A DNA stretch of 51,861 bases. Origin: CAYJAD01 sp964371225. GTDB lineage: Bacteria; Desulfobacterota; Desulfovibrionia; Desulfovibrionales; Desulfovibrionaceae. The position numbers and the translations under genes are program-made. The notes beneath the pieces were generated by a model. The model did not search any database. It was not told where the DNA came from and saw only the letters and a list, made by a program, of their open reading frames with translations. Shown one piece after another: positions 32,593-41,310 of the stretch (positions are counted from its first letter, which is position 1; each line of letters begins with the position of its first letter). The stretch is from positions 1-51,861 of the forward strand of contig CAYJNA010000006.1 of assembly GCA_964371225.1 (NCBI GenBank), in the 5' to 3' direction.

Positions 32593-34260
32593 ATGGAACA
32601 TATTTTTCTTCTTATACTTACATGTACACTTCTTAGTAGTGCCGGTTACTTTACCTTTCAGCTCCTACGTATTGAAGAAGAAAACATTTTTACCGCCATG
32701 TGGATGGGCATGTTGCCCATAGGAATAGTGGCTTTTCTGGTGAATTTTTTCTTTCCACTACACAGTAGTGTAGCCTTACTCTGCCTTCTCCCTTGTCTTT
32801 TAGGCCTAGCCCCTAGTTTTGCCATTTGTAAAAAAAATCTTCACCAAAGCATGATAAGAGCAAGTTTAGCCTTGCTTCTCCTTCTGTTTTGTCTTTTGCA
32901 TGTATCTTTAAGCCCGCAAGGTAAAGCTTACGATACGGATTTATATCATTTGCAAATTGTAGCTTGGAATATGGATTTCCCCACTGTAGCGGGATTAGGG
33001 AATTTGCACAACAGACTTGCTAACACATCCACGTGGCTCACTTTAGCGGCCTTGCTTCCTCTAGACGTAGCCCATATGCCCATTTTTATCACTGCGCTTT
33101 TCCTAGTGGCTACTCTGGGGTGGACTTTGTCTCATTTAATCACTGTCAGGCAAAGGTGGGAAAAACTTTTTTTCCTATGCTTACTTCCTCTTTGTTGCTA
33201 TTATATTCATTTACCGCCCAGCCTTTACCCAGACAAACCCTCTCTTTTTCTTGCCATCATTGTGCTACATCAGCTTTTAAAACTTTTCCTAGCCCACCAT
33301 AAGCACATATATACCCCTCTAGCGCTGAGTATTCTTTTTCTCGCGCTGGGTTTTTCCATAAAGCCTCTTGTTATAATCCCCTTACTTCTCTGTATGCTTC
33401 TGTTTTCGTATTATATGCTGTACAAAAAATCTCTGAGCGTAAAAGAAAGCGTAGCCATTTTTATTCTTCCCATAGTATTGGGTATAACATGGTGCATAAA
33501 AAATAGCATTCTCTCTGGATATCCCCTTTTTCCCACAACACTTTTCGCTCTACCCGTAGACTGGATAATGACTAGCGCCAGTGTTGATGAAACACGCTTA
33601 GACGTCATGGGCTGGGCGCGCTGGCCAAAAGCAGGGCATATAACGGCCTTAGAAAATGGCTTTAGCTATTGGTTTCCCCATTGGTTTAGTACTTTTATAA
33701 ATAGTACAACCGCTTGGGCTACGTGCATCATGCCTATGCTATCAGCTCTTCTTTTATGGACTTTTATTTTTTTTAAAGGAAAAAAACGCTGGCCATTATT
33801 TTTTATATTTTCGTATAGCGCCCTTTCTCTTATATATTGGTTTTACATGTACCCAGACCCACGATTTGGCGCAGAATTTGCGTGGACGCTCTTCATTGCA
33901 GCGGCGGCTTTACTGACAACACTACACATGCCATATCTTGAACAGTGCATACATTTTTTAACAAAAAATTTTAAAGCATTCTCAATTATTGGCATATGTA
34001 CAATTTTTATAAACTTGGCCTTTATTCATAAGGAAGGTACAGTTCCCCTTTCATGGCAGGCGCATCCTTGGTCAAGTACACCAGTTAAGGAAGTCATCAT
34101 TGGAAAAAAATTTCCCCAAGAGGCTTTTTCCATTTGGTCGCCAGTGCAAGGTGAAGATCGTTGCGGTAAAGCACCTCTTCCTTGTGGTTTTGTGCATAGC
34201 CAATTGCGCATGCGCGTTCAAGGCAACCTTTCAAAAGGTTTTTATATAAAAAGGAAGTAA
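32593..34260 (+). CDS. Polytopic membrane protein, GT-C-like
   Basis: 555 residues with about 11-13 hydrophobic segments across the first 480 residues and a soluble tail. YDTDLYHLQ near residue 117, with PTVAGLGNLHNRLA after it, resembles a family of bacterial membrane proteins (LIC_10190 type) thought to be GT-C glycosyltransferases; the acidic pair in the first loop fits a catalytic site. With the GT2-GtrA gene upstream it probably forms a two-gene surface-glycosylation unit, using a polyprenyl-phosphate sugar donor. The acceptor is unknown. The 3' half is relatively AT-rich. Function is inferred from topology and context. Confidence 0.6.
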   Translation: MEHIFLLILTCTLLSSAGYFTFQLLRIEEENIFTAMWMGMLPIGIVAFLVNFFFPLHSSVALLCLLPCLLGLAPSFAICKKNLHQSMIRASLALLLLLFCLLHVSLSPQGKAYDTDLYHLQIVAWNMDFPTVAGLGNLHNRLANTSTWLTLAALLPLDVAHMPIFITALFLVATLGWTLSHLITVRQRWEKLFFLCLLPLCCYYIHLPPSLYPDKPSLFLAIIVLHQLLKLFLAHHKHIYTPLALSILFLALGFSIKPLVIIPLLLCMLLFSYYMLYKKSLSVKESVAIFILPIVLGITWCIKNSILSGYPLFPTTLFALPVDWIMTSASVDETRLDVMGWARWPKAGHITALENGFSYWFPHWFSTFINSTTAWATCIMPMLSALLLWTFIFFKGKKRWPLFFIFSYSALSLIYWFYMYPDPRFGAEFAWTLFIAAAALLTTLHMPYLEQCIHFLTKNFKAFSIIGICTIFINLAFIHKEGTVPLSWQAHPWSSTPVKEVIIGKKFPQEAFSIWSPVQGEDRCGKAPLPCGFVHSQLRMRVQGNLSKGFYIKRK

Positions 34261-34362
34261 AAAAACAAATTGTGTATGTAGTAGACAGACACTGTAAAAT
34301 TTATATGCGTGAAATTTACTTTTAAAGCTAAACATCTGCTACAATAAAAGCTTTTTGAAAAT

Positions 34363-34419
34363 AAAGTTTGGGGGAAAAGCTTTTGCTCGTGAACAAAAGC
34401 TTTTCCCCCAGTAAGTTTT
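34363..34419. repeat. Palindromic element, copy 2
   Basis: GGGGGAAAAGCTTTTG (34370-34385) and its perfect 16-bp partner (34394-34409) are flanked by AAAGTTT and AAGTTTT. Layout and flanks match 21451-21520. It lies between convergent genes and may also stop transcription, though T-runs are short. Confidence 0.6.
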
Positions 34420-34471
34420 ATGAGTAATGTTTAATAAAGCAGTCAAAACAAAATTATTATCAACAATCGCC

Positions 34472-35872
34472 CTAAAAAATAAGGCTTACCCTTACGCCAT
34501 GTTCTGGCTCTGCGCCGTGCATAAGCACATTTTCCACACGAACTTTGGCACCATGTAAACCGGCAATATGTCCCACAATGGCCAGTCCAAGACCACTACC
34601 GCGCTCTTTTTGTCCGGGGGGGCGATAAAAGCGTTGCCCTAAATGTTCAAGATTTTCAGGCTCAATGTGAGGTGCTGTATTTTCCACATAAAGGCTTTTT
34701 TCTTGTAACACCACATGCACCATACCCCCTGTGGGCGTGTAGCGAACAGCATTATCCAGTAAATTACGTAAAGCAATGCCCCACAATTCGCCATAACCCT
34801 CTTTACAGAGGGGCAGAGCGTGCAAAGTACATTGCACCTGTATTTGTTTGTAGCTGGCAGCAGAGGCCACCGTGTCCATGGCATCTTGTACAAGTATTTC
34901 CCAAGGAATAGCCCCCATGATGGCTGCGTCCTTTGCCTGCGCCGTTTTGGCTTCTATGCTGGAAAGTAAGAGCAACTGCTCTACCAAGTGCGTACAACGC
35001 TGCGTGCCTTCCAAGATTTTTTGTAAAGAATTCTGTCGCGCGTCAGCATCGTCCATACACATTTCCATAACTTCTGCTTGCACACGCAAGCCAGCCAAAG
35101 GTGTGCGTAATTCATGGGCAGCATTGGACACAAAAGCACGCTCTTTTTGCAAAAGATTGGCTATGCGTTCAAAAAGTGCATTGAGCGCTTGTAGTAAAGG
35201 TCGTGTTTCCACAGTAACTGTGGGCATGAGAATAGGGCTGGTGTCATCAGCCTCACGATTTTTTAAACCTTGCGTTAATATACGTAATGGTTTTAATTCT
35301 TTATGTAAAATCCATGCAAGTCCAATAATAAATACCGGCAACAGGGCAAGCCATGGCCACACATGACGCAACAGCACTTTAAAGACAATATCTTGTTGAA
35401 ACTCTTTCTCTTGCCCAACCAAGATAAAATACCGTCTGTCCCGCGTAGGATACACATACATGCGCCACTTATCATCATCCACTTCAATGGTGCTGAAGCC
35501 ACGTTGTGTTAAGAAGGGAAAGTCTTTACCGTCATCATCATCACTTAAAATACGATATCCATCATGAGAAAAAACAGCAAAAGAAAAACCATCATTGACA
35601 GCGTCTAACCGTTTCTTTCTTTTTTGTGGCAAAATTTCTTCAATTCTATCCACTTCTCCATGCATTTTATCCAGATTTAATTCTGCCAATGATTTTGCAA
35701 AAAGTTGCATATGAGAATCATAAAAAAAGCGAATGTGTTGCCCGTCAAAACGCCAAGAGGTCACCATGGCAATGCCCCAGACAAGCATGGCGAAAAGAGA
35801 AAAAAATAGAATTAGGCGCTTTACAAGGCTCCACGTACTTATTTTCTGGATACATTTTTTATACCACTTCAT
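34472..35872 (-). CDS. QseC/PmrB-like sensor histidine kinase
   Basis: 466 residues from the ATG at 35872; upstream in-frame ATGs overlap the regulator gene. Membrane helices at about 20-38 and 172-190 flank a periplasmic sensor rich in acidic residues (SDDDDGKDF), which could bind cations. A HAMP-like linker, HisKA with AAHELRTPLAGL (phospho-His about 253), and an ATPase domain with NLLDNAVRYTP and GSGLGLAIVGHIAGL follow. It is coupled to the upstream response regulator (one base between stop and start) and to ygiW, the order found for ygiW-qseB-qseC in enterobacteria. Signal unknown; metal, pH or catechol-type cues are known for relatives. Confidence 0.88.
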   Translation of the reverse strand: MKWYKKCIQKISTWSLVKRLILFFSLFAMLVWGIAMVTSWRFDGQHIRFFYDSHMQLFAKSLAELNLDKMHGEVDRIEEILPQKRKKRLDAVNDGFSFAVFSHDGYRILSDDDDGKDFPFLTQRGFSTIEVDDDKWRMYVYPTRDRRYFILVGQEKEFQQDIVFKVLLRHVWPWLALLPVFIIGLAWILHKELKPLRILTQGLKNREADDTSPILMPTVTVETRPLLQALNALFERIANLLQKERAFVSNAAHELRTPLAGLRVQAEVMEMCMDDADARQNSLQKILEGTQRCTHLVEQLLLLSSIEAKTAQAKDAAIMGAIPWEILVQDAMDTVASAASYKQIQVQCTLHALPLCKEGYGELWGIALRNLLDNAVRYTPTGGMVHVVLQEKSLYVENTAPHIEPENLEHLGQRFYRPPGQKERGSGLGLAIVGHIAGLHGAKVRVENVLMHGAEPEHGVRVSLIF

Positions 35873-35873
35873 G

Positions 35874-36542
35874 TCATTTATTCTCATTTTTCCCAAGGGT
35901 ATACCCTATGCCATGCACTGTTTTAATGAAGGAAGTACCCAATTTAGAGCGTAAATGATGAATATGCACTTCCACGGTATTACTGCTCACCTCATCATTC
36001 CATCCATACAGCTTTTCTTCTAAAGCAGAACGTGACAAAACCCCGCTACCATGAGTAAGGAAAATTTCTAAAAGAATCATAGCCTTTGGACTTATAGATA
36101 TGGCTTCCCCATCTTTATATACAAGACGTTTTTGCGGATCAAATGTCACATTTTCATGGCTGAGTAAGGTTTCATTCTTCCCCATATGACGCCTTTGCAA
36201 AGCGCGAATACGCGCCACTACTTCTGCCAAAGCAAAGGGTTTTGGTAAATAATCATCGGCACCCAAATTGAGTCCTTCTACCCTTTGTGATACAGCTCCA
36301 CGTGCCGTGAGTATGAGCACTGGCGTATGCAGACCGGCCGCACGCCAATGGCGCAGGAGTTCAAGGCCATCCATGCCTGGCAAGGTGAGATCTAAAATAA
36401 CCACATCATGAACGGATTCTTGTAAACTGGATTTGGCCAAAGCACCATCTTGCAGCCAGTCCACCGTAAAGCCCTGCTTTTCTAAAGCCACCACGAGGCC
36501 ATCACCAATGATAGTATCATCTTCCACAAGCAAAATGCGCAT
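35874..36542 (-). CDS. QseB/PmrA-like OmpR-family response regulator
   Basis: 222 residues. The receiver has the acidic pair Asp8-Asp9, phospho-Asp51 (VILDLTLPGMDG) and Lys101 (YLPKPF). The winged-helix DNA-binding domain (about 125-218) has SSNTVEVHIHHLRSKLG as the recognition region. It is the cognate partner of the adjacent kinase. A terminator separates it from ygiW upstream, so it is expressed by read-through or from its own promoter. A PmrA/QseB-type direct repeat lies upstream of ygiW (37089-37105). Confidence 0.9.
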   Translation of the reverse strand: MRILLVEDDTIIGDGLVVALEKQGFTVDWLQDGALAKSSLQESVHDVVILDLTLPGMDGLELLRHWRAAGLHTPVLILTARGAVSQRVEGLNLGADDYLPKPFALAEVVARIRALQRRHMGKNETLLSHENVTFDPQKRLVYKDGEAISISPKAMILLEIFLTHGSGVLSRSALEEKLYGWNDEVSSNTVEVHIHHLRSKLGTSFIKTVHGIGYTLGKNENK

Positions 36543-36560
36543 ATTTGCCCTCTAATGTGT

Positions 36561-36588
36561 AAAAAGGAGGCTCACCATAAGCCTCCTC
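36561..36588 (-). terminator. Terminator between ygiW and qseB-like gene
   Basis: AGGAGGC (36565-36571) and GCCTCCT (36581-36587) pair, followed on the minus strand by TTTTT. It should make expression of the two-component pair lower than that of ygiW. Confidence 0.75.
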
Positions 36589-36619
36589 TGAGTTTATTGT
36601 ACCTATTATTTTTTATAGG

Positions 36620-37033
36620 TTATTTCGCTATAACTTTTATACTTTTTGCTTCAAATTCCACTGCGCCCCAATCTTTATCCACTTCCACAAGAAGTTGTAC
36701 TGTATCACTGGGACCCACTTCTACGCCACGCCATGCTTTGCGATCAATTTCCACTACACCAGAGCCGCTGGCATCTTGAAAAGTGTATTTTTCATCGCCT
36801 TTATGATTAAGAATTTTCCCTTCCAAGGTTACCCAAGTATCATCAGGCTGCTCAGCAGCTTTTTGCATGGTCATAACAACTGGCCCAGGCCCAGTATAGC
36901 CACCACCGGCGTGAGGGCCTTTAAAGCCACCATCTTTAGCCATGGCTGCGGGTACTACGGCTAAAGCACCTGTAAAAAGTACACCTGCAAACAATACCAT
37001 CCATTTTTTTCCAGTAGTCATATTTCTTTTCAT
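36620..37033 (-). CDS. ygiW: YgiW/YdeI-family periplasmic OB-fold (BOF) protein
   Basis: 137 residues from the ATG at 37033 with AAGGAG upstream; the frame extends to 37087 without a site. The signal peptide (about 1-31) ends PAAMA. The mature part begins with a Gly-rich stretch and continues into the BOF/OB domain (DDTWVTLEGKILNHKGDEKYTFQDASGSGVVEID). Relatives (YgiW/VisP, YdeI) protect against peroxide, cationic peptides and other envelope stress. Position upstream of qseBC-like genes repeats the enterobacterial arrangement. A PmrA-like box 56 bp upstream suggests control by the adjacent response regulator. Confidence 0.87.
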   Translation of the reverse strand: MKRNMTTGKKWMVLFAGVLFTGALAVVPAAMAKDGGFKGPHAGGGYTGPGPVVMTMQKAAEQPDDTWVTLEGKILNHKGDEKYTFQDASGSGVVEIDRKAWRGVEVGPSDTVQLLVEVDKDWGAVEFEAKSIKVIAK

Positions 37034-37088
37034 TTTTTTCTCCTTATCGACGATGTGTCGTGCTGTGAGTTTAAAAGAACATACCAAG

Positions 37089-37105
37089 CTTAAAAAAATA
37101 TTAAG
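37089..37105 (-). promoter_or_regulatory. PmrA/QseB-like binding box
   Basis: The minus strand reads CTTAAT-ATTTT-TTTAAG, matching the PmrA/QseB consensus YTTAAK-N5-YTTAAK in both half sites. It is 56 bp upstream of the ygiW start, where a -35-proximal activator site would be. The region is AT-rich, so chance is not negligible. Confidence 0.5.
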
Positions 37106-37172
37106 ACCACATTTTTGGTGTAATTTTTTTGAGCTTATATGTATACACTCTTAAAATACATGGAAAAAAAAT

Positions 37173-37203
37173 ATAAAAAAAAGGGAAGAAAAATTCTTCC
37201 CCT
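37173..37203 (-). terminator. Intrinsic terminator after ridA
   Basis: GGGAAGAA (37183-37190) and TTCTTCCC (37194-37201) form a perfect stem with a 3-nt loop. On the minus strand, eight or more T follow. Confidence 0.85.
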
Positions 37204-37224
37204 TAAAAAAATTTTAGTATTTTT

Positions 37225-37608
37225 TTAGTCTTCTTTCACGGCAATCACTTCAATTTCCACCTGTACACCCAGAGGCAAGGAAGCAACACCTACGCAAGAA
37301 CGTGCTGGATAAGGCTCTTTAAAAACCTTTTTATACTCTTCGTTCACCAAGGGGAAATCAGCCATATTGGTGATAAAAACTGTCACTTTTACCACATCAG
37401 TAATGGCATAACCCGCAGCATCTAGCACAGCCTGTACATTTTTGAGGCATTGTGTGGCTTGCGCGCTTACATCTCCCTCCACCACTTTACCTGTGGCAGG
37501 GTCAAGAGCCACTTGACCAGCGGCGTATAAAGTATTGCCCACACGAACGGCTTGACTGTAAGGGCCTACGGCTGCGGGGGCTTTGTCGGTTTTAATAACT
37601 TCTTTCAT
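37225..37608 (-). CDS. ridA: RidA-family enamine/imine deaminase
   Basis: 127 residues, the full RidA length. Motifs include VGPYSQAVRVGNTLYAAGQV at 16-35, the DVVKVTVFITNMADF segment, and the active-site arginine in YPARSCVGVASLP. RidA hydrolyses 2-aminoacrylate and related reactive intermediates made by PLP enzymes such as threonine/serine dehydratase. It lies nine bases after the phosphomutase gene, with its own terminator after it, so the two are an operon. Confidence 0.94.
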   Translation of the reverse strand: MKEVIKTDKAPAAVGPYSQAVRVGNTLYAAGQVALDPATGKVVEGDVSAQATQCLKNVQAVLDAAGYAITDVVKVTVFITNMADFPLVNEEYKKVFKEPYPARSCVGVASLPLGVQVEIEVIAVKED

Positions 37609-37617
37609 AATGTCTCC

Positions 37618-38988
37618 TTAAAAATTGTCTATTATGTGTAAAATTTCTTGTGTTTTTTCTTGCATTAAGGCGGCATCACCGCGAGATTCCACATTGAGGC
37701 GTAATAAAGGCTCTGTATTGGAAGAACGCACATTAAAACGCCACTGCGCAAATTCTAAAGAAAGTCCGTCCAAAGTATCTTCCCCTAGGGCATCTTGCAC
37801 ATAGGTTTCACGAATTTTCTGAATAATGGCAGCAGAGTCTTTTACCTTACGGTTAATTTCGCCGCTACAAGGGTACTTTTGCATGCATTCATATACCAAA
37901 TCTGCAAGGCTCTTTTTACTTTGCAATATAAGTTTAGCCACCAAAAGCCATGGTAACATGCCAGAATCACAATAAGCAAAGTCACGGAAGTAATGATGCG
38001 CGCTCATTTCGCCGCCGTAGAGGCCATCTTCTTCGCGCATTTTTTCCTTAATAAAAGCATGTCCGGCCTTGGAAGCAAGGCTTATACCGCCAGAGGTGCG
38101 GGTAACATCTTGCGTATTCCAGATAAGCCGCGGATCGTGAATGATTTTTGCGCCGGGAAAATCTTGCAATAAGCTTTGTGCCAACAAGCCCACCAAGTAA
38201 TAACCTTCAATAAAATTCCCTTGTGCGTCATAAAAGAAGCAGCGGTCAAAATCGCCATCCCACGCAATGCCTAAATCTGCACCATGTTGACGCACGCCTT
38301 GGGCTGTGGCTTCTCTACGTTCTGGCAATAAAGGATTAGGAATGCCATGGGGGAAGGTGCCATCAGGCTCCATATGCGCTGTGGTTATTTGGAAAGGGAG
38401 CTTTTGCATAAGCTCTTGCAAGACAAGACCAGCGCACCCATTTCCCGCATCTGCGTGAATTTTTAGCGTGCTTGTGGGATCAATTTTCACATAATCCAAC
38501 AAAAATTGTACATATTCACTACGGTAAGAATTTTCCGTATAGGCGCCCGTGGCTTCTTTATCATCCACTTCGGCTTTTACATGTGGCATAAGCTGTAAGG
38601 CCATATCGCGTATGTCAAATAAACCGGTGTCTGCACTGATGGGCACAGCGTTTTTACGCACAAATTTCATTCCATTATCATCACGCGGATTATGACTGCC
38701 TGTAATCATAATGCCGCCGTCAAAACCTTGTGCAAAGGCTGCGTAGTAAATTTCTTCTGTGCCGCATAAGCCAATATCCGTCACATCTACACCGGCAACA
38801 CGTAAACCTGCCACCAAGGCATCACGCAAAACAGGGCCGGAAAGACGGCAGTCACGCCCCACAACCACACGTTTAGGTGAAAAAAGTTTGGCATAGGCAA
38901 GACCTATGGCTTTAGCAAGGTCTGGACTTAAAGACTCAGGATATGTACCGCGTACATCATACGCTTTAAAAGAAGAAGCAAAAGGCAT
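37618..38988 (-). CDS. Phosphomannomutase/phosphoglucomutase
   Basis: 456 residues of the alpha-D-phosphohexomutase family. The four active-site motifs are present: catalytic TGSHNP with Ser98, metal-binding DGDFDR (near 242), sugar-binding GGEMSAHHYF and phosphate-binding RSSNTEP. This size and the GEMSAHHYF motif fit the AlgC/ManB PMM/PGM type, which supplies mannose-1-P or glucose-1-P for LPS and polysaccharides, rather than GlmM (GEQSGH). It is cotranscribed with ridA. Confidence 0.88.
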   Translation of the reverse strand: MPFASSFKAYDVRGTYPESLSPDLAKAIGLAYAKLFSPKRVVVGRDCRLSGPVLRDALVAGLRVAGVDVTDIGLCGTEEIYYAAFAQGFDGGIMITGSHNPRDDNGMKFVRKNAVPISADTGLFDIRDMALQLMPHVKAEVDDKEATGAYTENSYRSEYVQFLLDYVKIDPTSTLKIHADAGNGCAGLVLQELMQKLPFQITTAHMEPDGTFPHGIPNPLLPERREATAQGVRQHGADLGIAWDGDFDRCFFYDAQGNFIEGYYLVGLLAQSLLQDFPGAKIIHDPRLIWNTQDVTRTSGGISLASKAGHAFIKEKMREEDGLYGGEMSAHHYFRDFAYCDSGMLPWLLVAKLILQSKKSLADLVYECMQKYPCSGEINRKVKDSAAIIQKIRETYVQDALGEDTLDGLSLEFAQWRFNVRSSNTEPLLRLNVESRGDAALMQEKTQEILHIIDNF

Positions 38989-39043
38989 ATATATTCCTTA
39001 TGAAGTTATACATTACGCAACGAACATTGTAGCATACACAATT

Positions 39044-39190
39044 GGCACTGAAAAACACCTTAATGCATTATAAAAGAGACTGTTGCAGCCAAGAAACCGT
39101 AAAAAACTTTGTCAGTAATGAAGGTTAGCATATCTTTATGACAAAGTTTAGGCAGACTAGGCAAACAAGGCACGTTTTTCAGCATCGACT
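39044..39190. repeat. Repeat element with core motif (copy C)
   Basis: CTGAAAAAC (39048-39056) and GTTTTTCAG (39174-39182) are 9-bp inverted ends, and the right end continues into the core TTTTTCAGCATCGACT (39175-39190). Inside, AAACTTTGTCA (39104-39114) pairs perfectly with 39139-39149. Confidence 0.5.
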
Positions 39191-39243
39191 ACATAATCTT
39201 CTTATCTGAAGGCTATAGCATAGCGCGTAGGAAAATCCAAGTG

Positions 39244-39272
39244 TCAAAAAAAACCCCGCCAAAGCAGGGTTT
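39244..39272 (-). terminator. Intrinsic terminator after flgH
   Basis: The minus strand reads ACCCTGC-TTT-GGCGGGGT with one mismatch in the stem, followed by eight T. It ends the flg operon directly after flgH. Confidence 0.75.
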
Positions 39273-39315
39273 AAATAATTGATTTTTGAACTTTATTCCT
39301 AAGTCTGCATAAAAC

Positions 39316-40053
39316 CTAGAAAGGCCACAAATTATCCATAAAGCGTGTAAACCATCCCGGTTTTTGCTTATCTGCCAATACACCTTGACCATAGAATTGA
39401 ATATTGGCATCGGCCATTTGTGTAGACATAATGGTGTTGTCTGCGGCTATATCACGGGCGCGAATGGTACCGCTGATGACCATATATTGCGTTTCCTCAT
39501 TAACACGCGTTTGGCGGACGCCTTCCAGCTGTAAAATACCGCCAGGCAATACTTTGATAACACGTGAAGCAATGGAAGACACCACCGAATTACTGCGCGA
39601 TGTTTGCCCTGAAGCGGCATGATCACTATTGGAAGTTGTTTGAAATACCGACGTTCCCGCACCCACCGGAGCCGTTAAGCCGCCAGCCAGCATTGGCACA
39701 AAGGGAATGGATGTTTTTCCAAAAAAGGATGGAATGCCATAGTCATTATTACTTTCTTTGTCGGCATCGGTGGTAGCTGAGTTGGTGGCTTGGCTACTTT
39801 CCATAATATTCACCACCACAATATCCCCTACGCGTCGCGCACGACTGTCAGCAAACAAAGGGTCAATATCACTTTCCGCAAAGAGTGATCCCGGATTGGA
39901 ATGACGATCTTGCGGGGTATAACTTTGCACAGGCGCTGTACTTACAGTAGGTGCCACCACTGTGGGGGCTTTACTGGAGCCACCCTGACAGGCCGTCAAC
40001 AAAAGTGCCACACTGAGCATGAGCCCTAAAAATAGTATTTGAAGCTTATTCAT
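39316..40053 (-). CDS. flgH: Flagellar L-ring protein FlgH
   Basis: 245 residues from the ATG at 40053 with GGGAGG upstream; the frame runs to 40083 without a site. The lipoprotein signal ends LLLTAC. FlgH motifs include GSLFAESDIDPLFADSRARRVGDIV and GILQLEGVRQTRVNEETQYMVISG, with VLPGG before it, and the end is FMDNLWPF. It forms the outer-membrane ring around the flagellar rod. It is the last gene before a terminator. Confidence 0.95.
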   Translation of the reverse strand: MNKLQILFLGLMLSVALLLTACQGGSSKAPTVVAPTVSTAPVQSYTPQDRHSNPGSLFAESDIDPLFADSRARRVGDIVVVNIMESSQATNSATTDADKESNNDYGIPSFFGKTSIPFVPMLAGGLTAPVGAGTSVFQTTSNSDHAASGQTSRSNSVVSSIASRVIKVLPGGILQLEGVRQTRVNEETQYMVISGTIRARDIAADNTIMSTQMADANIQFYGQGVLADKQKPGWFTRFMDNLWPF

Positions 40054-40098
40054 CACTTTCCTCCCAAAAATACCCATGCACACAAAAGGGGTTTTCCA

Positions 40099-41310
40099 TT
40101 ATTCTATAATAACAGTTCTATTGTCACGTACAGTGGCATAGACTTGTTTTTTACTTTGCAAATTTCGCACCGCAATGATGGCACCGGGAGCACCGTCAGC
40201 TAAGGCTTCCGCTTTCACTTCCATACGTACGGCGCCTTTGGCATACACAAGATTAACCACCGAACCACGGCGCACCATGGCTTCACCCAGCAAATCGCCA
40301 CTATAAATAACTTGCCCAGCTCCCACAGAACGTGTCATTTGCCAAGGCCCACCCTTGCCATCCCATGGCATGGAATCTAAATGAGCGGCGTTAACGCGTA
40401 TAAATGTAATATCCTGCACATGCAAAGATTCACCTTTATTGAGTACACGCGCTGCTGCAGGTACTTCAACCCATAAATTTAAAAAAGCCGCGCCGGCTGC
40501 TCTGCGTAGCACCGTACCGTCAGGTTCTTGCACCACAAAGCGAAAAGTCACCCGCCCCGGAGCCACTTTACCCGGCTCTAAATTGACACGCTGTTGCCCA
40601 TGCTCCAAAAAGATATAGGGAGGCAAGCGAAAATCCGCCCATTCAGCCATACCCGGCATGGCATTGGTTTGTGGCGTCAAAAAGCTGACTACGTACTTGC
40701 GTAAATCATGCTCTGTAAGTACCACGCCCCCTTTTTGTATGGCCAAAGAATTGGGTAAAATACATTTTGAGGCCACATCACCCAAGGTGTCTTTCAAAGC
40801 CTTGGCCAGACGAGCCTTATTAATTTGCAAAGGTTTTCCAGCTTCGGGTGGCGCCGGCCAAAGGGCTTGTTTACGTAAGGATTCCCATAAAGCAGGAGGT
40901 ATTTCCCCCACAGGGTCAGCTATTTCCCCCAGCGTTACCATATCCCCTTGAGCCACAGCAGCGGCACGAATATGCAAACGCCAATCCGCCTTGGTTTCCA
41001 ATTGTAAAGTGCCGCCGGCATACTCACCTTGTCCCATGGTATTGCGCGTTTGGGAAGCGCCAACGCTACGTTGTTGCTCGCTTAAAGGAAAACCGGGCTT
41101 GGCGTAATTCCACGTATTGGCATAGGCTGAAAAGGGGACAGCACAAAGCCCTATAAAACCATAGATGCAACCTATAGCCAAGGCTCCTTGCCACCGATGC
41201 GCTGTAAAGATACGTAACAACAAGCACGCAAAGTCATAGACTTTAAGCCCTATGTTACGCCTTTTCTTGACATTGGCGGCACGTGTAAGGAGCCCTTTGC
41301 TAAACATCAT
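40099..41310 (-). CDS. flgA: Flagellar P-ring assembly chaperone FlgA
   Basis: 403 residues, longer than the roughly 220 of E. coli FlgA. A basic N-terminus and one hydrophobic signal segment (about 42-62, ending SAYA) precede an N-terminal domain with LHIRAAAVAQGDMVTLGEIADP. The C-terminal SAF/FlgA domain (about 275-403) has RSVGAGQVIYSGDL and ends KQVYATVRDNRTVIIE. FlgA is a periplasmic chaperone for P-ring subunit FlgI. Its start overlaps the flgG stop (TAATG), indicating translational coupling. FlgI itself is not in the window. Confidence 0.9.
   Translation of the reverse strand: MMFSKGLLTRAANVKKRRNIGLKVYDFACLLLRIFTAHRWQGALAIGCIYGFIGLCAVPFSAYANTWNYAKPGFPLSEQQRSVGASQTRNTMGQGEYAGGTLQLETKADWRLHIRAAAVAQGDMVTLGEIADPVGEIPPALWESLRKQALWPAPPEAGKPLQINKARLAKALKDTLGDVASKCILPNSLAIQKGGVVLTEHDLRKYVVSFLTPQTNAMPGMAEWADFRLPPYIFLEHGQQRVNLEPGKVAPGRVTFRFVVQEPDGTVLRRAAGAAFLNLWVEVPAAARVLNKGESLHVQDITFIRVNAAHLDSMPWDGKGGPWQMTRSVGAGQVIYSGDLLGEAMVRRGSVVNLVYAKGAVRMEVKAEALADGAPGAIIAVRNLQSKKQVYATVRDNRTVIIE

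Larger units (their letters stand above)
38989..39315. other. 327-bp gap with repeat element, no gene
   Basis: It holds the upstream region of the phosphomutase gene, a repeat element (39044-39190) and the flgH terminator. No flgI is found where related genomes often place it. Confidence 0.6.
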
